NCBI RefSeq assembly: GCF_008795985.1
Contig: NZ_VMHP01000003.1
Span: 62,001-126,000, forward strand
Direction of reading: 5' to 3'
Length of the DNA stretch: 64,000 nucleotides
DNA from: Marinobacter halotolerans
GTDB lineage: Bacteria > Pseudomonadota > Gammaproteobacteria > Pseudomonadales > Oleiphilaceae
Part shown: positions 27,030-38,521 of the stretch, piece after piece
Numbering within the stretch: position 1 is the stretch's first letter
Layout of the letters: every line of letters starts with the position of its first letter
The notes under the pieces: model-generated
The model's database searches: none
What the model was told of the DNA's origin: nothing
What the model saw: only the letters and a program-made list of their open reading frames with translations
Made by a program: the position numbers and the translations under genes

Positions 27030-28018
27030 AGCTTTGCCTCCCTGCTCTGGCGTTGAACAGGTTTGTGATGGTGGGGCAGGAGCCCCTGTTCAAGCACCCA
27101 GAGGGCGGCGCGATTGGCTTCCCACAGGGTGTCGGCTCTAGTGACGTTGCCAGACATAACCCTTGAATGATCGCGGAATAGCGCAACGTATCCCCCCTTT
27201 CTCAGCCGGCCTACGCCCTCGGCAACACGGCTTCCGGCTTTTGCCGGGATCTCGAACAGCCCGGTGGGCACGCCCGAGGTTGCCGCTTCACACACCATCG
27301 ACATGCTGTCGGGTGTTACCCAGACGGCCCGGGATGCAGCAAGCTTGTGGCTGAGCCAGTCCTGATAAGTTTGCTCGGGGTGCACAACGGCAACCCGCGA
27401 CCCGGCGAGCTGATCCAGTCGATCCTGCAGTGCCCTGGGAGTTCGCCGGGAGCTGCTGATGGTCCAGCCCCAGTCCGGATACCGGCTGATCAGTTCCGAG
27501 AGCTGCTCCAGAATCGCGTCATCTTTCCAGTCAAAGTGGGGCGATGGCCCTCCCAAAAGCACCAGCGCTTCCTGTTTTTCCGTGATTCTTGCCAGTGGTG
27601 TGATGGCATTTACAACACCTTCGGTGACCAGGACGCGTGAAGAGGGCGGCACACGGTCATGGGCGGGAATCATGGCGGCGCTGATCAACCTGACTGGAAA
27701 GTCCGGCTTCATCATCACCAGTGTTCTGGCTTTTTTGAATTTTCTCAAGGCAAGTAAAAGCCGATGAGTGCTGGAACCGGCCGCGATAATGAGATCCGGA
27801 TCCGGGAGCTCCGGGTCTTGCAGGGGCGGCGGCCTGGTCAGTAAAACCCGCCAGAAAGGAACTTTGGTCAGCGACGCGTCGACCCAGTGCAGGCTAGCCC
27901 CGGCCAGCACCCGAAGCCTGTTGCCAAGGCCTTTGAGCTGGCTACGGTGGCCCGGCTTGTTGTCGGTCAGAAGCCAGATGACCGGCGCTTCTGCAGGCTG
28001 CTTAGAGTGCTCAGGCAT
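27026..28018 (-). CDS. ELM1/GtrOC1-family protein (putative nucleoside-diphosphate-sugar enzyme)
   Basis: 330 residues. Opening WLLTDNKPGHRSQLKGL is the signature of the family named after plant mitochondrial fission protein ELM1; bacterial members sit in LPS gene clusters and are thought to be GT-B-like. Further marks are LIIAAGSSTHRLL, LLGGPSPHFDW and WVTPDSMSMVCEAATSGVPTG, the last resembling a sugar-nucleotide donor site. No biochemical role is established to my knowledge. It sits between an LpxL-type acyltransferase (5 bases upstream) and a GT4 gene (4-base overlap). Confidence 0.78.
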   Translation of the reverse strand: MPEHSKQPAEAPVIWLLTDNKPGHRSQLKGLGNRLRVLAGASLHWVDASLTKVPFWRVLLTRPPPLQDPELPDPDLIIAAGSSTHRLLLALRKFKKARTLVMMKPDFPVRLISAAMIPAHDRVPPSSRVLVTEGVVNAITPLARITEKQEALVLLGGPSPHFDWKDDAILEQLSELISRYPDWGWTISSSRRTPRALQDRLDQLAGSRVAVVHPEQTYQDWLSHKLAASRAVWVTPDSMSMVCEAATSGVPTGLFEIPAKAGSRVAEGVGRLRKGGYVALFRDHSRVMSGNVTRADTLWEANRAALWVLEQGLLPHHHKPVQRQSREAKL

Positions 28019-28023
28019 GCTTT

Positions 28024-29004
28024 TCAGGTGCGGTCATAAAGACTGGGATCCCCGGGGTTGGGGCGCGTTTTGAATCGGCGATGCATCCAGAGGTATTGGT
28101 CCGGCTGTTTGCGGATTTCATTTTCGATGGTCCTGTTTACCAGTGTGGCATCGGCCAGGTCATCGCCGCTGGGGAAGTTCTCCAGTGGCGCCTGGAAGAA
28201 AATGTCGTACCCCGGGACGTCCGTTCGACGGAAGTGACTGAAAGGTACCACGGCGCAGCCACTGCTCTTCGCTATGCGGGACGTAGCGGTAATGGATCCC
28301 GCAGGCACATCGAAGAAGGGCGCGAATACGATGTCCTTGCGGCCGTAATCCTGATCGGTTGCGTACCAGACAATGCGGTTCTTCTTGAGCTGTCTGAGCA
28401 GGCCACGCAGGTTTCTGGCATCCAGCACCTGGCCATATCGGCGCTCCCGGGCACGGGTCATCACGGCGTTGATCAGCGGGTTATTGTGGTCTCGTTGCAT
28501 GACGTCTGCATTGATGTACTCGGTCACCAGGCTGCCGCCCAGATCCAGTGTACTGTAATGTCCGCCGAGCAGCAGCACGCCTTTGCCTCTGGCCAGTGCT
28601 TCATCCAGATGCTCCAGCCCGTATACATTGGTCATTGGCAGGTAAGATGCCGGGTCCCGGAACCAGGCCAGCCCCAGTTCCATGACGCCGATGCCGTTGG
28701 CCCGGAAGGATTGCCGCACCAGGGCCTGTTTCTGGTTTTCCGTTAGCTCGGGAAAACACAGGCGAATGTTTACATCGGTGATGTGGCGCCGTTTTGATGC
28801 AAAGCGCCAGGTCAGTTCCCCAAGTTTTTCCCCCAGCCACCACTGCCACCGCAATGGAAGCCTTGCAGCCGCCCACATAATAAAAATGGCTAGCCAGGTG
28901 GGCCACCAACGAGGATGCAGGTAGTGTGTGTATCGGGTATCCCGACCCCGTTCTCGTGCTTTTGTCACTAATCTTTCACTCTCTTTGCTAAAGAATGAAA
29001 CCAA
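28024..29004 (-). CDS. LpxL/HtrB-family lipid A acyltransferase
   Basis: 326 residues. N-terminal amphipathic and membrane segment (WWPTWLAIFIMWAAARLPL), catalytic HxxxxD in GGHYSTLDLGG, DQDYGRKDIVFAPFFDVPA and the C-terminal YLWMHRRFKTRP all fit LpxL/LpxP-type enzymes, which acylate Kdo-lipid IVA. Compared with the acyltransferase at 12884-13822 this one has the more canonical LpxL layout. First gene of the four-gene minus-strand operon; divergent from waaA with 116 bases between starts. Confidence 0.92.
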   Translation of the reverse strand: MVSFFSKESERLVTKARERGRDTRYTHYLHPRWWPTWLAIFIMWAAARLPLRWQWWLGEKLGELTWRFASKRRHITDVNIRLCFPELTENQKQALVRQSFRANGIGVMELGLAWFRDPASYLPMTNVYGLEHLDEALARGKGVLLLGGHYSTLDLGGSLVTEYINADVMQRDHNNPLINAVMTRARERRYGQVLDARNLRGLLRQLKKNRIVWYATDQDYGRKDIVFAPFFDVPAGSITATSRIAKSSGCAVVPFSHFRRTDVPGYDIFFQAPLENFPSGDDLADATLVNRTIENEIRKQPDQYLWMHRRFKTRPNPGDPSLYDRT

Positions 29005-29120
29005 GTTTAGCAGGGCCGAAGACAGTGCCTAAAGCAGCATTTCCCGCAACCCGCTGCCCGGCAGACGTTCCGGGCAGCTTTCTGTAGAATGTCCTCGGTC
29101 CGAGCCTGCCCGGGGAAATA

Positions 29121-30416
29121 ATGCTTCATTTTCTGTACTCACTGTTTTTTCGTATCGCGCTGCCGTTCGTGATTTTCCGCCTGTGGTGGAACGGGCGAAA
29201 GAATCCCGATGCATTTGTGCACTGGCAGGAGCGGCTGGGCTACGTTGACGAGGCTAGCGAACCGGTGATCTGGGTGCATGCGGTATCAGTCGGCGAAACG
29301 ATTGCCGCAGCGCCGTTGGTGAAGGCGCTGTTGCGGCGTAATCCAGGTATTCCCGTCCTGATGACGGCAATGACCGCAACCGGCTCTGCCCGGGCCAAAG
29401 CCCTGTTCGGGGATCGGGTGCTTTACGCGTTTTCCCCGTACGATACCCCTGGCGCGGTCAGGCGGTTTGTGGACCGGGTCAGGCCGCGGGCACTGGTGAT
29501 CATGGAAACCGAGCTCTGGCCGAATATGATCTCCCTCAGCAAGCGGCGGAATGTGCCCATATTTCTGATTAATGCCCGCTTGTCCGAGCGCTCCGCCCGA
29601 GGGTATGAACGGGTGTCGTCACTGGTGAAGCCTTTGCTGCGAAGCATCCGGTGGATCGCGGCCCAGGCTGAGGAAGACGCCAACCGCTTCCTGAGAATCG
29701 GCGCCACTCCGGCATCGGTGTCGGTCACCGGCAGTATCAAGTTCGATGTGGATATTTCCGACCGGATACGATCGGAGGCGGTTGCTCTTCGCCAAAGGCT
29801 GGGGTTGGATCGGTCGGTGTGGATTGCTGCCAGTACCCATGAAGGCGAGGACAGGGAAATTCTGGAAGCCCACCGGGCGGTGCTGGCGCGCCACCCAGGT
29901 GCGCGTCTGGTGATTGTTCCCAGGCACCCGGAGCGGTTTGCAGCGGTCGCGTCCCTGATCACCTCCATGGGGTTCACCTTGAAGCGCCGGTCTGACGAAT
30001 CCGCGCCGTCCGGTGGCGGGCAAGCGGATGACGTAAACATCCCTGATGAGGAGTTCGAGGTATACCTGGGTGACACCATGGGCGAATTGCTGATGCTTTA
30101 CGGTGCGTCCGACCTTGCCTTCGTCGGCGGCTCCCTGATCGAGCGCGGTGGTCATAACCCCCTGGAGCCGGCGGCATGGGGATTGCCGGTTCTGTCAGGG
30201 CCTCATATCTTCAATTTCGAGACGATTTACAGCCAGCTGTCGGACGGGCAGGGCGTTTTTATGACGCCTTCATCCCAGTCACTCGCGGAGTGTGTAATCC
30301 GCCTGTTCGACGATCAGCCCTCTGCCATTAAAGCCGGACAGAACGCATTGGCCGTGGTGAACGCCAATCGTGGAGCACTGGAACGGGTAGTTGACGGGAT
30401 TATCGAAAGGGTTTGA
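29121..30416 (+). CDS. waaA: 3-deoxy-D-manno-octulosonic acid transferase
   Basis: Adds Kdo from CMP-Kdo to lipid IVA at the inner membrane. 431 residues: N-terminal membrane anchor (LHFLYSLFFRIALPFVIFRL), IWVHAVSVGET with the catalytic Glu of the next segments, METELWPNM, NARLSERS, GSIKFD, STHEGED, VPRHPERF and GGSLIERGGHNPLEPA, all signature blocks of WaaA/KdtA. Together with kdkA in the same cluster this suggests a phosphorylated single-Kdo core, an inference. It faces tolC; a GC-rich inverted repeat lies between the stops. Confidence 0.96.
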   Translation: MLHFLYSLFFRIALPFVIFRLWWNGRKNPDAFVHWQERLGYVDEASEPVIWVHAVSVGETIAAAPLVKALLRRNPGIPVLMTAMTATGSARAKALFGDRVLYAFSPYDTPGAVRRFVDRVRPRALVIMETELWPNMISLSKRRNVPIFLINARLSERSARGYERVSSLVKPLLRSIRWIAAQAEEDANRFLRIGATPASVSVTGSIKFDVDISDRIRSEAVALRQRLGLDRSVWIAASTHEGEDREILEAHRAVLARHPGARLVIVPRHPERFAAVASLITSMGFTLKRRSDESAPSGGGQADDVNIPDEEFEVYLGDTMGELLMLYGASDLAFVGGSLIERGGHNPLEPAAWGLPVLSGPHIFNFETIYSQLSDGQGVFMTPSSQSLAECVIRLFDDQPSAIKAGQNALAVVNANRGALERVVDGIIERV

Positions 30417-30424
30417 TGCTGGCA

Positions 30425-30448
30425 GCCGGGAAGCGGTCGCTTCCCGGC
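30425..30448. terminator. inverted repeat between convergent waaA and tolC
   Basis: Stem GCCGGGAAGCG / CGCTTCCCGGC with a 2-base loop in the 39-base gap between the two stops. No long T run on either side, so termination efficiency is uncertain; it could serve both genes. Confidence 0.55.
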
Positions 30449-30455
30449 GCCCCCC

Positions 30456-31835
30456 TTACTGAACCGGGTTGTCGAGCGTGTCATCCTCATCCGCCAGGGC
30501 CTGGATGCCCGGTGCTTCGGCACTCAGCCAGTTGTTCAACTGAACCAGATCTTCCGGGCTCAGAGTGCCTGAAGCCTGCTTTAGCTGCAGGGAATTGACG
30601 ATGTAGTCATACCGAGCATTGGCAAAATCCCTCAGTGCCACAAAGTAGTTTCTCTGGGCATCCAGTACTTCCACGATGTTGCGGGTGCCTACTTCGTATC
30701 CTGCCCGGGTTGCATTCAACGCGCTACGACGGGAAACGATGGTTTGTGACAGGGCCGATGCTGACTGGATGTTGGTGTTTACGTTGCTGTATAAGCTCCG
30801 GGTGTTCACCCGGATATCCCGCCTGATGGTTTCCAGCGACTGCTCGGCGGCAATTACCAGCGATCTTTGCTGGCGAACACCGGCCTGGGTGCCGCCACCC
30901 ATGTAAAGCGGGACATTGAGCGTAATGCCAATCTGGGCTTCGGTGGTCGTGCCATCCCGCTGGCTTTGCAGTGTGGCTGCCTGCTCCAGACCGCTGATGT
31001 CTGTTTTTCCGTAGGAAGCGTTCAGATCAAGCGTTGGCAGGTGTCCTGATTTAGCGGTTCTAAGATTGGCTTCGGTGGCATTGAGCTCAAAAAGGGCCGA
31101 GCGGATCTGCCAGTTCTGATCAAGTGCGGTTTCTGCCCAGACTGCCGGATCCGTTGGCTGAGGTTGGCTGAGCGGGAAGTTGCGCCGAAGGTTTTCCAGT
31201 TCCTCGTCGTAGTCGCCGGTCAGTCTCGCAAGCTGTTCACGGGCAATGGCAAGCTCGCTTTCCGCGGCTATCCGCTGGCTTTTGCTGGCGTCGTAGGTGG
31301 CGCGAGCCTCGTAGACTTCAGTAATTGCGATCAACCCTACGTCAAAGCGCTCCTGAGCCTGCTCGTACTGGCGCTGGAAAGCCGCTTCGGCTGATCGTGC
31401 CACGGTGAGATTGTCCGCCGCGCGCAAAACACCAAAGTAGCCTGACGCCACATCCAGAATCAGCTGCTGCTGAGCAAGGTTGTATTCGGCACGCGCTGCC
31501 TCGGTCTGGAACTGGCTGGCGTCATAACGGAACCACTCTTCGGCGCGGAACAGGGGTTGGGTCAGTCGCACGCCATAGGCCAGGGTCTCGTAACTTACAT
31601 CCTGGCTTGGACCGTCTGAATCGGTGTAATTTGCCTCGCCGAAGCCGACGATCTGCGGCAAAAGGGCGCTGCGGGTTACGTCGCTGGCGGCCTGTTGAGC
31701 CTCAAAGGTGGCCCGGGCGGTGGCGATTCCGGAATCGTAGGAGATTGCTTTCGTGTAGGTCTCCACCAGATCCATGGACAGAGCAGGCTGGGCCGCAAGC
31801 AGGCCGATGAGCCCGGAAAGCAGTCGTTTCTTCAT
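30456..31835 (-). CDS. tolC: TolC-family outer-membrane efflux/type I secretion channel
   Basis: 459 residues: signal peptide MKKRLLSGLIGLLAAQPALS, then two OEP repeats of long coiled-coil helices rich in Ala, Gln and Arg, with the TolC-type SLVIAAEQSLETIRRDIR and EVLDAQRNYFVALRDFANARYDYIVNSL-type second helix pair (given in parts). Forms the trimeric exit duct for RND/ABC pumps and type I secretion. The start is the ATG at 31833-31835 because AGGAGA precedes it and it gives a clean signal peptide; upstream open frame is not coding. Stand-alone, so it is the shared TolC rather than a pump-specific OprM. Confidence 0.92.
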   Translation of the reverse strand: MKKRLLSGLIGLLAAQPALSMDLVETYTKAISYDSGIATARATFEAQQAASDVTRSALLPQIVGFGEANYTDSDGPSQDVSYETLAYGVRLTQPLFRAEEWFRYDASQFQTEAARAEYNLAQQQLILDVASGYFGVLRAADNLTVARSAEAAFQRQYEQAQERFDVGLIAITEVYEARATYDASKSQRIAAESELAIAREQLARLTGDYDEELENLRRNFPLSQPQPTDPAVWAETALDQNWQIRSALFELNATEANLRTAKSGHLPTLDLNASYGKTDISGLEQAATLQSQRDGTTTEAQIGITLNVPLYMGGGTQAGVRQQRSLVIAAEQSLETIRRDIRVNTRSLYSNVNTNIQSASALSQTIVSRRSALNATRAGYEVGTRNIVEVLDAQRNYFVALRDFANARYDYIVNSLQLKQASGTLSPEDLVQLNNWLSAEAPGIQALADEDDTLDNPVQ

Positions 31836-31949
31836 GATGTCTCCTAACGTTAACGCGCGTCGAAACCGCATTATGGACAATAATCCGGGCGACCTCTACA
31901 CTTGTCATTGGCACTGATTGACAGTGTCACCTAATTGAATTCGCGTCTT

Positions 31950-32042
31950 GACGGGGTGCTGGCATCAGTTTTCTGATTTGCCGGCTGAGATTGCAACGCA
32001 GAACCCGCGACCTGATCCGGATAATACCGGCGTAGGGATTAA
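31950..32042 (+). promoter_or_regulatory. TPP riboswitch (THI element) before thiC
   Basis: The conserved blocks are readable in order: ACGGGGTGCTGGC opening, CCGGCTGAGATTGC (the CUGAGA pyrimidine-sensor), GAACCCGCGACCTGATCCGG (ACCUGAUC) and ATAATACCGGCGTAGGGATTA (the pyrophosphate-sensor end with GCGTAGGGA). A hairpin TCACGC-GCCTA-GCGTGA at 32059-32075 may be part of the expression platform. It would switch off thiC when thiamine pyrophosphate is plentiful. Confidence 0.95.
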
Positions 32043-32070
32043 GACTTTCGATTGTGTGTCACGCGCCTAG

Positions 32071-34002
<1,932 letters not shown>

Positions 34003-34026
34003 GTTGGTTTCCTAGCCTGCTCGGTT

Positions 34027-34057
34027 GGGTGCAGGCGCCCACCGTGGCCCTGCACCC
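34027..34057 (+). terminator. possible terminator hairpin after thiC
   Basis: Nine-base stem GGGTGCAGG / CCTGCACCC around a 13-base loop, 24 bases after the thiC stop. No T run follows, so it is only a candidate; a second, partly similar GCAGGC/CTTGCAG region lies just behind it. Confidence 0.35.
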
Positions 34058-34146
34058 GAAAGGCAGGCCCGGGGGTAGGCTTGCAGCCCAACCCAACTAC
34101 CGGCTATCGTTCAAAGTTGATCCGCTGATCCATAGCCAGGTGCAGT

Positions 34147-34764
34147 ATGACCAGACCATTCCAGTTCAAAGCGAACGACGTCAAAGTCGAGAAACGCGAA
34201 ACCGTCTTCCAGGGTTTCTTCCGCATGGACAAGCTCTGGCTGAGACACCCACGATTTGATGGCACGGAAATGCCCACCTTTACCCGCGAGCTCTTCATCC
34301 GGGGGGATGCCACCTGCGTATTACCCTACGACCCTGATCGGGACGAAGTGGTTCTGCTGGAGCAGTTCCGCCTGGGCGCCATTGGCCGTGACCAGTCACC
34401 TTGGCTGCTCGAACTCGTGGCGGGCATGAATGAAGAGGGCGAGTCGCCGGAAGAGGTTGCCCAGCGGGAAGGCCAGGAGGAAGCAGGGCTGACCTTCACA
34501 CCCCTGGAAAAAATCTGTGATTATCTTGTCTCGCCTGGAGGAACCACGGAACTGGTGCACCTTTATTGCGGTCGTATCAGCACCGAGTCTGCTGGCGGTC
34601 TGTTTGGCATGGAAGACGAGCACGAAGATATCCGTGCCCACGTATTCAGTGCCGACGACGCCATCGCAATGATTTATGATGGACGAATAAATAACGCTGC
34701 GGCCATTATCGCCCTGCAGTGGTTACAATTGAACCGCCCGCGCCTGCGGGAAGGCTGGAGTTAG
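34147..34764 (+). CDS. nudF: ADP-ribose pyrophosphatase (Nudix)
   Basis: Splits ADP-ribose into AMP and ribose-5-phosphate; cytoplasmic dimer. 205 residues. The Nudix box is complete in spacing: G-x5-E-x7-REGQEEAGL, with Gly where a bulkier residue is common. The N-terminal swapped strand and the C-terminal NAAAIIALQWL helix match NudF. It heads the conserved nudF, yqiB-like, cpdA order known from enteric bacteria; the next gene starts one base after its stop. Confidence 0.93.
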   Translation: MTRPFQFKANDVKVEKRETVFQGFFRMDKLWLRHPRFDGTEMPTFTRELFIRGDATCVLPYDPDRDEVVLLEQFRLGAIGRDQSPWLLELVAGMNEEGESPEEVAQREGQEEAGLTFTPLEKICDYLVSPGGTTELVHLYCGRISTESAGGLFGMEDEHEDIRAHVFSADDAIAMIYDGRINNAAAIIALQWLQLNRPRLREGWS

Positions 34765-34765
34765 A

Positions 34766-35248
34766 ATGACCGAATGGGTGATGAAGCCCCGCCGCTATGT
34801 GCCGGACCTGAGGCGGTTTGGTGCGCTGTGCGACGGTAATTACATGCGCCTGCACCGCCTTCGTAAACTCGAAGCTGGCGGGCAGCCGGTCTGTGAATTT
34901 GAACTCCACCGGCAGGACCAGTACCTGGGAAGGGTTCGAATCCAGGTTCTCCAGGTTGCGAAGTTCACGGAGACCCTGCTTCTCGAGCAGATCCACAACG
35001 CTGGCCGATGGCTGAATAACCCGCAACTGACGGTTCGGGTCTATCACGATGCGGCCATGGCCGAGGTCATCAGTTGTTACCGGGACAGCCAGATCGCGCC
35101 GGTTAACGACTACCCCAACCGATTCATGCACCATCCCGACGAAAAGGTTCAGGTGAACAGTTTTCTGGCCGACTGGCTGGATTACTGTCTAAAGTTCGGC
35201 CACCTGCCTATGGAGCATTCCGTGTGGACCGGTGAGGGCGTGGACTAA
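34766..35248 (+). CDS. DUF1249 protein (YqiB-like)
   Basis: 160 residues, no signal peptide. KPRRYVPDLRRFGALCDGNYMRL and the C-terminal VNSFLADWLDYCLKFGH are typical of DUF1249, the E. coli YqiB family found between nudF and cpdA. Function unknown; position suggests a link to nucleotide signalling. It starts one base after nudF stops, so the two are translated together. A 197-base gap with no recognisable gene follows before cpdA. Confidence 0.88.
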   Translation: MTEWVMKPRRYVPDLRRFGALCDGNYMRLHRLRKLEAGGQPVCEFELHRQDQYLGRVRIQVLQVAKFTETLLLEQIHNAGRWLNNPQLTVRVYHDAAMAEVISCYRDSQIAPVNDYPNRFMHHPDEKVQVNSFLADWLDYCLKFGHLPMEHSVWTGEGVD

Positions 35249-35445
35249 GGTTGAATGTCGGCGCTCTCGCGTCTGCCATAGGATTGTGCGGGTTGGAGTG
35301 TGTCGAAGTTGTCAAAATCGGCAATTTGAAGCAGTGGTCTGGATGGAATGTGACGGAATTCGGGACCTTAGGGCCTATTCCCAATAATCTGTAAGGCATT
35401 CTTCTTTGGATTGCTCAATTTGAGAGCCCTGAAACCAAAAGTGTC

Positions 35446-36252
35446 ATGACAGAAAACGATCCCCAAAAGCCTCTTCGGGTGCTACAGATCACCGATCCTC
35501 ATCTCATGGCCGACCCTGACGGGGCGCTTTTGGGCGTTAACACCAGAGATAGCCTGGATGCGGTCATCGCCCAGGTGCTGAAGGATCATGGCCAGCCTGA
35601 TCTGATTCTGGCTACCGGGGATATCGCACAGGATGCCTCTGAAGAGGCTTACCGCCTGTTTGGTGAAAAGCTGAGGGCTTTCAATTGCGAATCTGTCTGG
35701 ATAGCTGGCAATCACGACGATGCGTCGGTTCTGATGCCGATAGCCACCGAACTTAACGCCAGCCATCGTCATGTCGTCAGGGGCGGCTGGCAGTTTGTGC
35801 TTCTGGACACGTCAGTGCCGGGCAAAGTTCACGGCCATCTTCCTGAATCAGAGCTGGATTTTCTTGAAAAGACGCTTAGCGATAATCCAGACAGGCCTGC
35901 TCTCATTGCCCTGCATCACCACCCGGTGGATATTGATACGCGCTGGATGTCGGCCATCGGCTTGCAGAACAACGACGATTTCTGGCGCATTGTGGATCGC
36001 TTTCCCCAGGTGAAAACCGTTCTCTGGGGCCACATCCATCAGGAATACGATGAATATCGCAAGGGCGTCAGATTGCTGGCAACACCGTCAACCTGCATCC
36101 AGTTTACAGCAGGTTCGTTGAAGTTCTCGGTAGAAGAGAAGGCACCCGGTTACCGTTGGTTCGAGATGAAACCCGACGGCGAGTTCACCACGCACGTGAA
36201 ACGCTCGGAAGGCTTCGTGTTCGAGCTGGATATGGACAGCACTGGCTATTGA
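35446..36252 (+). CDS. cpdA: 3',5'-cyclic-AMP phosphodiesterase CpdA (class III)
   Basis: Metallophosphoesterase that hydrolyses cAMP, lowering Crp/Vfr activity. 268 residues with all metal-site motifs: DPHLM (near residue 17), ATGDIAQD, AGNHDD, LHHHPVD and GHIHQEYD. The order nudF, yqiB-like, cpdA is shared with enteric bacteria, where yqiA and parE usually follow; here the type VI island starts instead. Confidence 0.93.
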   Translation: MTENDPQKPLRVLQITDPHLMADPDGALLGVNTRDSLDAVIAQVLKDHGQPDLILATGDIAQDASEEAYRLFGEKLRAFNCESVWIAGNHDDASVLMPIATELNASHRHVVRGGWQFVLLDTSVPGKVHGHLPESELDFLEKTLSDNPDRPALIALHHHPVDIDTRWMSAIGLQNNDDFWRIVDRFPQVKTVLWGHIHQEYDEYRKGVRLLATPSTCIQFTAGSLKFSVEEKAPGYRWFEMKPDGEFTTHVKRSEGFVFELDMDSTGY

Positions 36253-36382
36253 ATCGCGATGACAGGGCCCCAGGCGATGGACGGGTAGATGCTGTTATCT
36301 GCCGGGTAACCTGTATATAATTTCCGGCGGCCCAGGAATGGCGCCCAAGCAAAAGCCATCAGGATCTTCAAGGACCGAAGAC

Positions 36383-38506
36383 ATGCCCCAGGCAAGTGGA
36401 CTGCAGTTCACCGCCACCATTGGCGGACTCCCCCGGGATTTTTTCACCGTTGTCGGCTTCGAGCTGACGGAAACCCTGTCGAGCCTGTTCCAAGGACGGC
36501 TGAACCTGGCCAGCACCTTCTCGGATATTTCAGCGTCTGACGTACTGGAACAACCAGTCGATCTGGTGGTGTGGCAGCACGGCGAACCCCTGCGCCGCTT
36601 CACCGGCGTGATCAACGAATTCGCCCGGGGCGACACCGGCCACCGCCGCACCCGCTATGAAGTCATCATCCAGCCGCCCTTATGGCGCCTTGGGCTGATG
36701 CACAACAGCCGCATCTTCCAGACCCAGTCCACCGACGCCATCGTCAAAACCCTGCTGGAAGAGCGGGGCATCATCGATACCACCTTCGACCTGAAACGCA
36801 CCCCCATCGAGCGGGAATACTGCGTCCAGCATCGGGAAAGCGACTTATCTTTCATTAAGCGCCTTTCTGCCGAAGAAGGCTGGCATTACCGCTACAGCCA
36901 CGGTGACGTCAACGGCGAAGAACAGCCGCAACTGATCATCGCCGACCACCACGGCGACGCCCCCAGACTGGCGCCGGCCGAATACAACGCCAAAGCCGGC
37001 GGCAGCACGAAGCACCCGGCCATCTTCCGGTTCCGTTATCAGGAAAGAGTCCGCGCCGCCTCCGTGGCCATGAAGGACTATACCTTCAAGAATCCCGCCT
37101 ATGCCCTGATGCACGAGCACCAGGCCGACAAGTTGGAAGCCCAACGGGAAGACTACCAACACTACGACTACCCCGGCCGCTTCAAGGCCGACGCCAGCGG
37201 CCAGCCCTTTACCGAAGCCAGACTGGACGCACTCAGAAATGATGCCAGCACCGCCACCGGCAAGAGCAACCGCCCGGATTTCACCGTCGGCGCCAAAACC
37301 GAACTGACCGAACACGACAACCAGACTCTGAACAGGGAATGGCTGTTCACAAAGATCACCCATACCGGCCAGCAGCCCCAGGCCCTGGAAGAAGAAGGCG
37401 GTAGTGGCCCCACCACTTACCACAACGACTTCCAGGCCATTCCGGCCGACAGAACCTGGCGGCCAAACCCAAACACCATTAACCGTCCCATCATGGACGG
37501 CCCCCAGATCGCCATCGTCACCGGTCCGGAGGGTGAAGAAATCCACTGCGACGAACACGGGCGAGTCAAAGTAAGGTTCCCGTGGGACCGCTACTCAAAG
37601 AATGATGAACACAGCAGCGCCTGGCTCAGAGTCAGCCAGGGCTGGGCCGGCGGCCAGTATGGCTTTATGGCTCTGCCCAGAATCGGCCACGAAGTCATCG
37701 TGTCTTTCCTGGACGGCGATCCCGATCAGCCGATCATCACGGGCAGAACCTACCACGGCGCCAACACACCGCCCTATGCGCTGCCGGAACACAAAACCCG
37801 CACCACCCTCAAAACCCAGACCCACCAGGGCGAGGGCAGCAACGAACTGCGGTTCGAAGATGAGGCCGGCAAAGAGCAGATCTATGTTCACGCCCAGAAA
37901 GACCTGGACCTGCTGACCGAAAACAACCGCACCGAAGTTATCAGAAATGACAGCCACCGCACCACAGAGAACAACGACTTCAGCCATATCAAAGGCAACG
38001 AGCACAGTACTGTGGATGGCGAGAGGCGGGAGTCTATCGGCGGGGATTACAGCCTTACCGTCAACGGCAGCTACCACAACAAACAGGGCAAAAACCAGCT
38101 CATCGAAGCCGGCAGCGAAATTCACCATAAGGCCGGTATGAAAATCGTGATTGAAGCCGGTGCGGAAGTGACTCTGAAGGCTGGTGGTAGCTTTGTGAAG
38201 GTGGACCCAAGTGGTGTGACGGTATCTGGGCCTATGGTGAAGATGAATTCCGGGGGTGGGCCGGGGAGTGGTTCGGGCGTGTCGGGTAAGGCGCCGATAC
38301 TAGCTCAGTTGCTTGATCCAGCGGGAAATCGGATTGCTCCGACTGAGCTTGCGGAATTAGAGCAGCGGGGTAATTACGAAAGCCAGGCCGCATCTACAGA
38401 AAAACTGAAAAGGGCTGCCCAGCAAGACCAAGCGTTTGTTGCGCAGTGTCATCGCAGTAATGATGGAACTTGCCCGCTGGAGACCTGCAATTGTGAGTCG
38501 GCATAG
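36383..38506 (+). CDS. vgrG: type VI secretion tip protein VgrG
   Basis: Trimeric spike protein at the tip of the T6SS tube. 707 residues: gp27-like base (about 1-370), gp5 OB-fold (about 375-450, with [11 protein letters not shown] and [15 protein letters not shown]), then the beta-helix repeats ([13 protein letters not shown] region, [12 protein letters not shown]) and a C-terminal extension after the [11 protein letters not shown] block that ends in a Cys-rich tail (CPLETCNC). The ATG at 36383 follows AAGGA; an earlier ATG at 36338 is less likely. No enzymatic domain is fused, so it should carry its cargo by adaptor. Composition drops in GC near 38.2 kb. No T6SS sheath or membrane genes are in the window. 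Confidence 0.93.
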   Translation: MPQASGLQFTATIGGLPRDFFTVVGFELTETLSSLFQGRLNLASTFSDISASDVLEQPVDLVVWQHGEPLRRFTGVINEFARGDTGHRRTRYEVIIQPPLWRLGLMHNSRIFQTQSTDAIVKTLLEERGIIDTTFDLKRTPIEREYCVQHRESDLSFIKRLSAEEGWHYRYSHGDVNGEEQPQLIIADHHGDAPRLAPAEYNAKAGGSTKHPAIFRFRYQERVRAASVAMKDYTFKNPAYALMHEHQADKLEAQREDYQHYDYPGRFKADASGQPFTEARLDALRNDASTATGKSNRPDFTVGAKTELTEHDNQTLNREWLFTKITHTGQQPQALEEEGGSGPTTYHNDFQAIPADRTWRPNPNTINRPIMDGPQIAIVTGPEGEEIHCDEHGRVKVRFPWDRYSKNDEHSSAWLRVSQGWAGGQYGFMALPRIGHEVIVSFLDGDPDQPIITGRTYHGANTPPYALPEHKTRTTLKTQTHQGEGSNELRFEDEAGKEQIYVHAQKDLDLLTENNRTEVIRNDSHRTTENNDFSHIKGNEHSTVDGERRESIGGDYSLTVNGSYHNKQGKNQLIEAGSEIHHKAGMKIVIEAGAEVTLKAGGSFVKVDPSGVTVSGPMVKMNSGGGPGSGSGVSGKAPILAQLLDPAGNRIAPTELAELEQRGNYESQAASTEKLKRAAQQDQAFVAQCHRSNDGTCPLETCNCESA

Positions 38507-38521
38507 AGGCGGGAGATTAAT

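Noticed and set aside
36383..38506. VgrG as an evolved (toxin-fused) spike
   Set aside because: The C-terminal extension is only about 90 residues with no enzyme motif; cargo is encoded separately.
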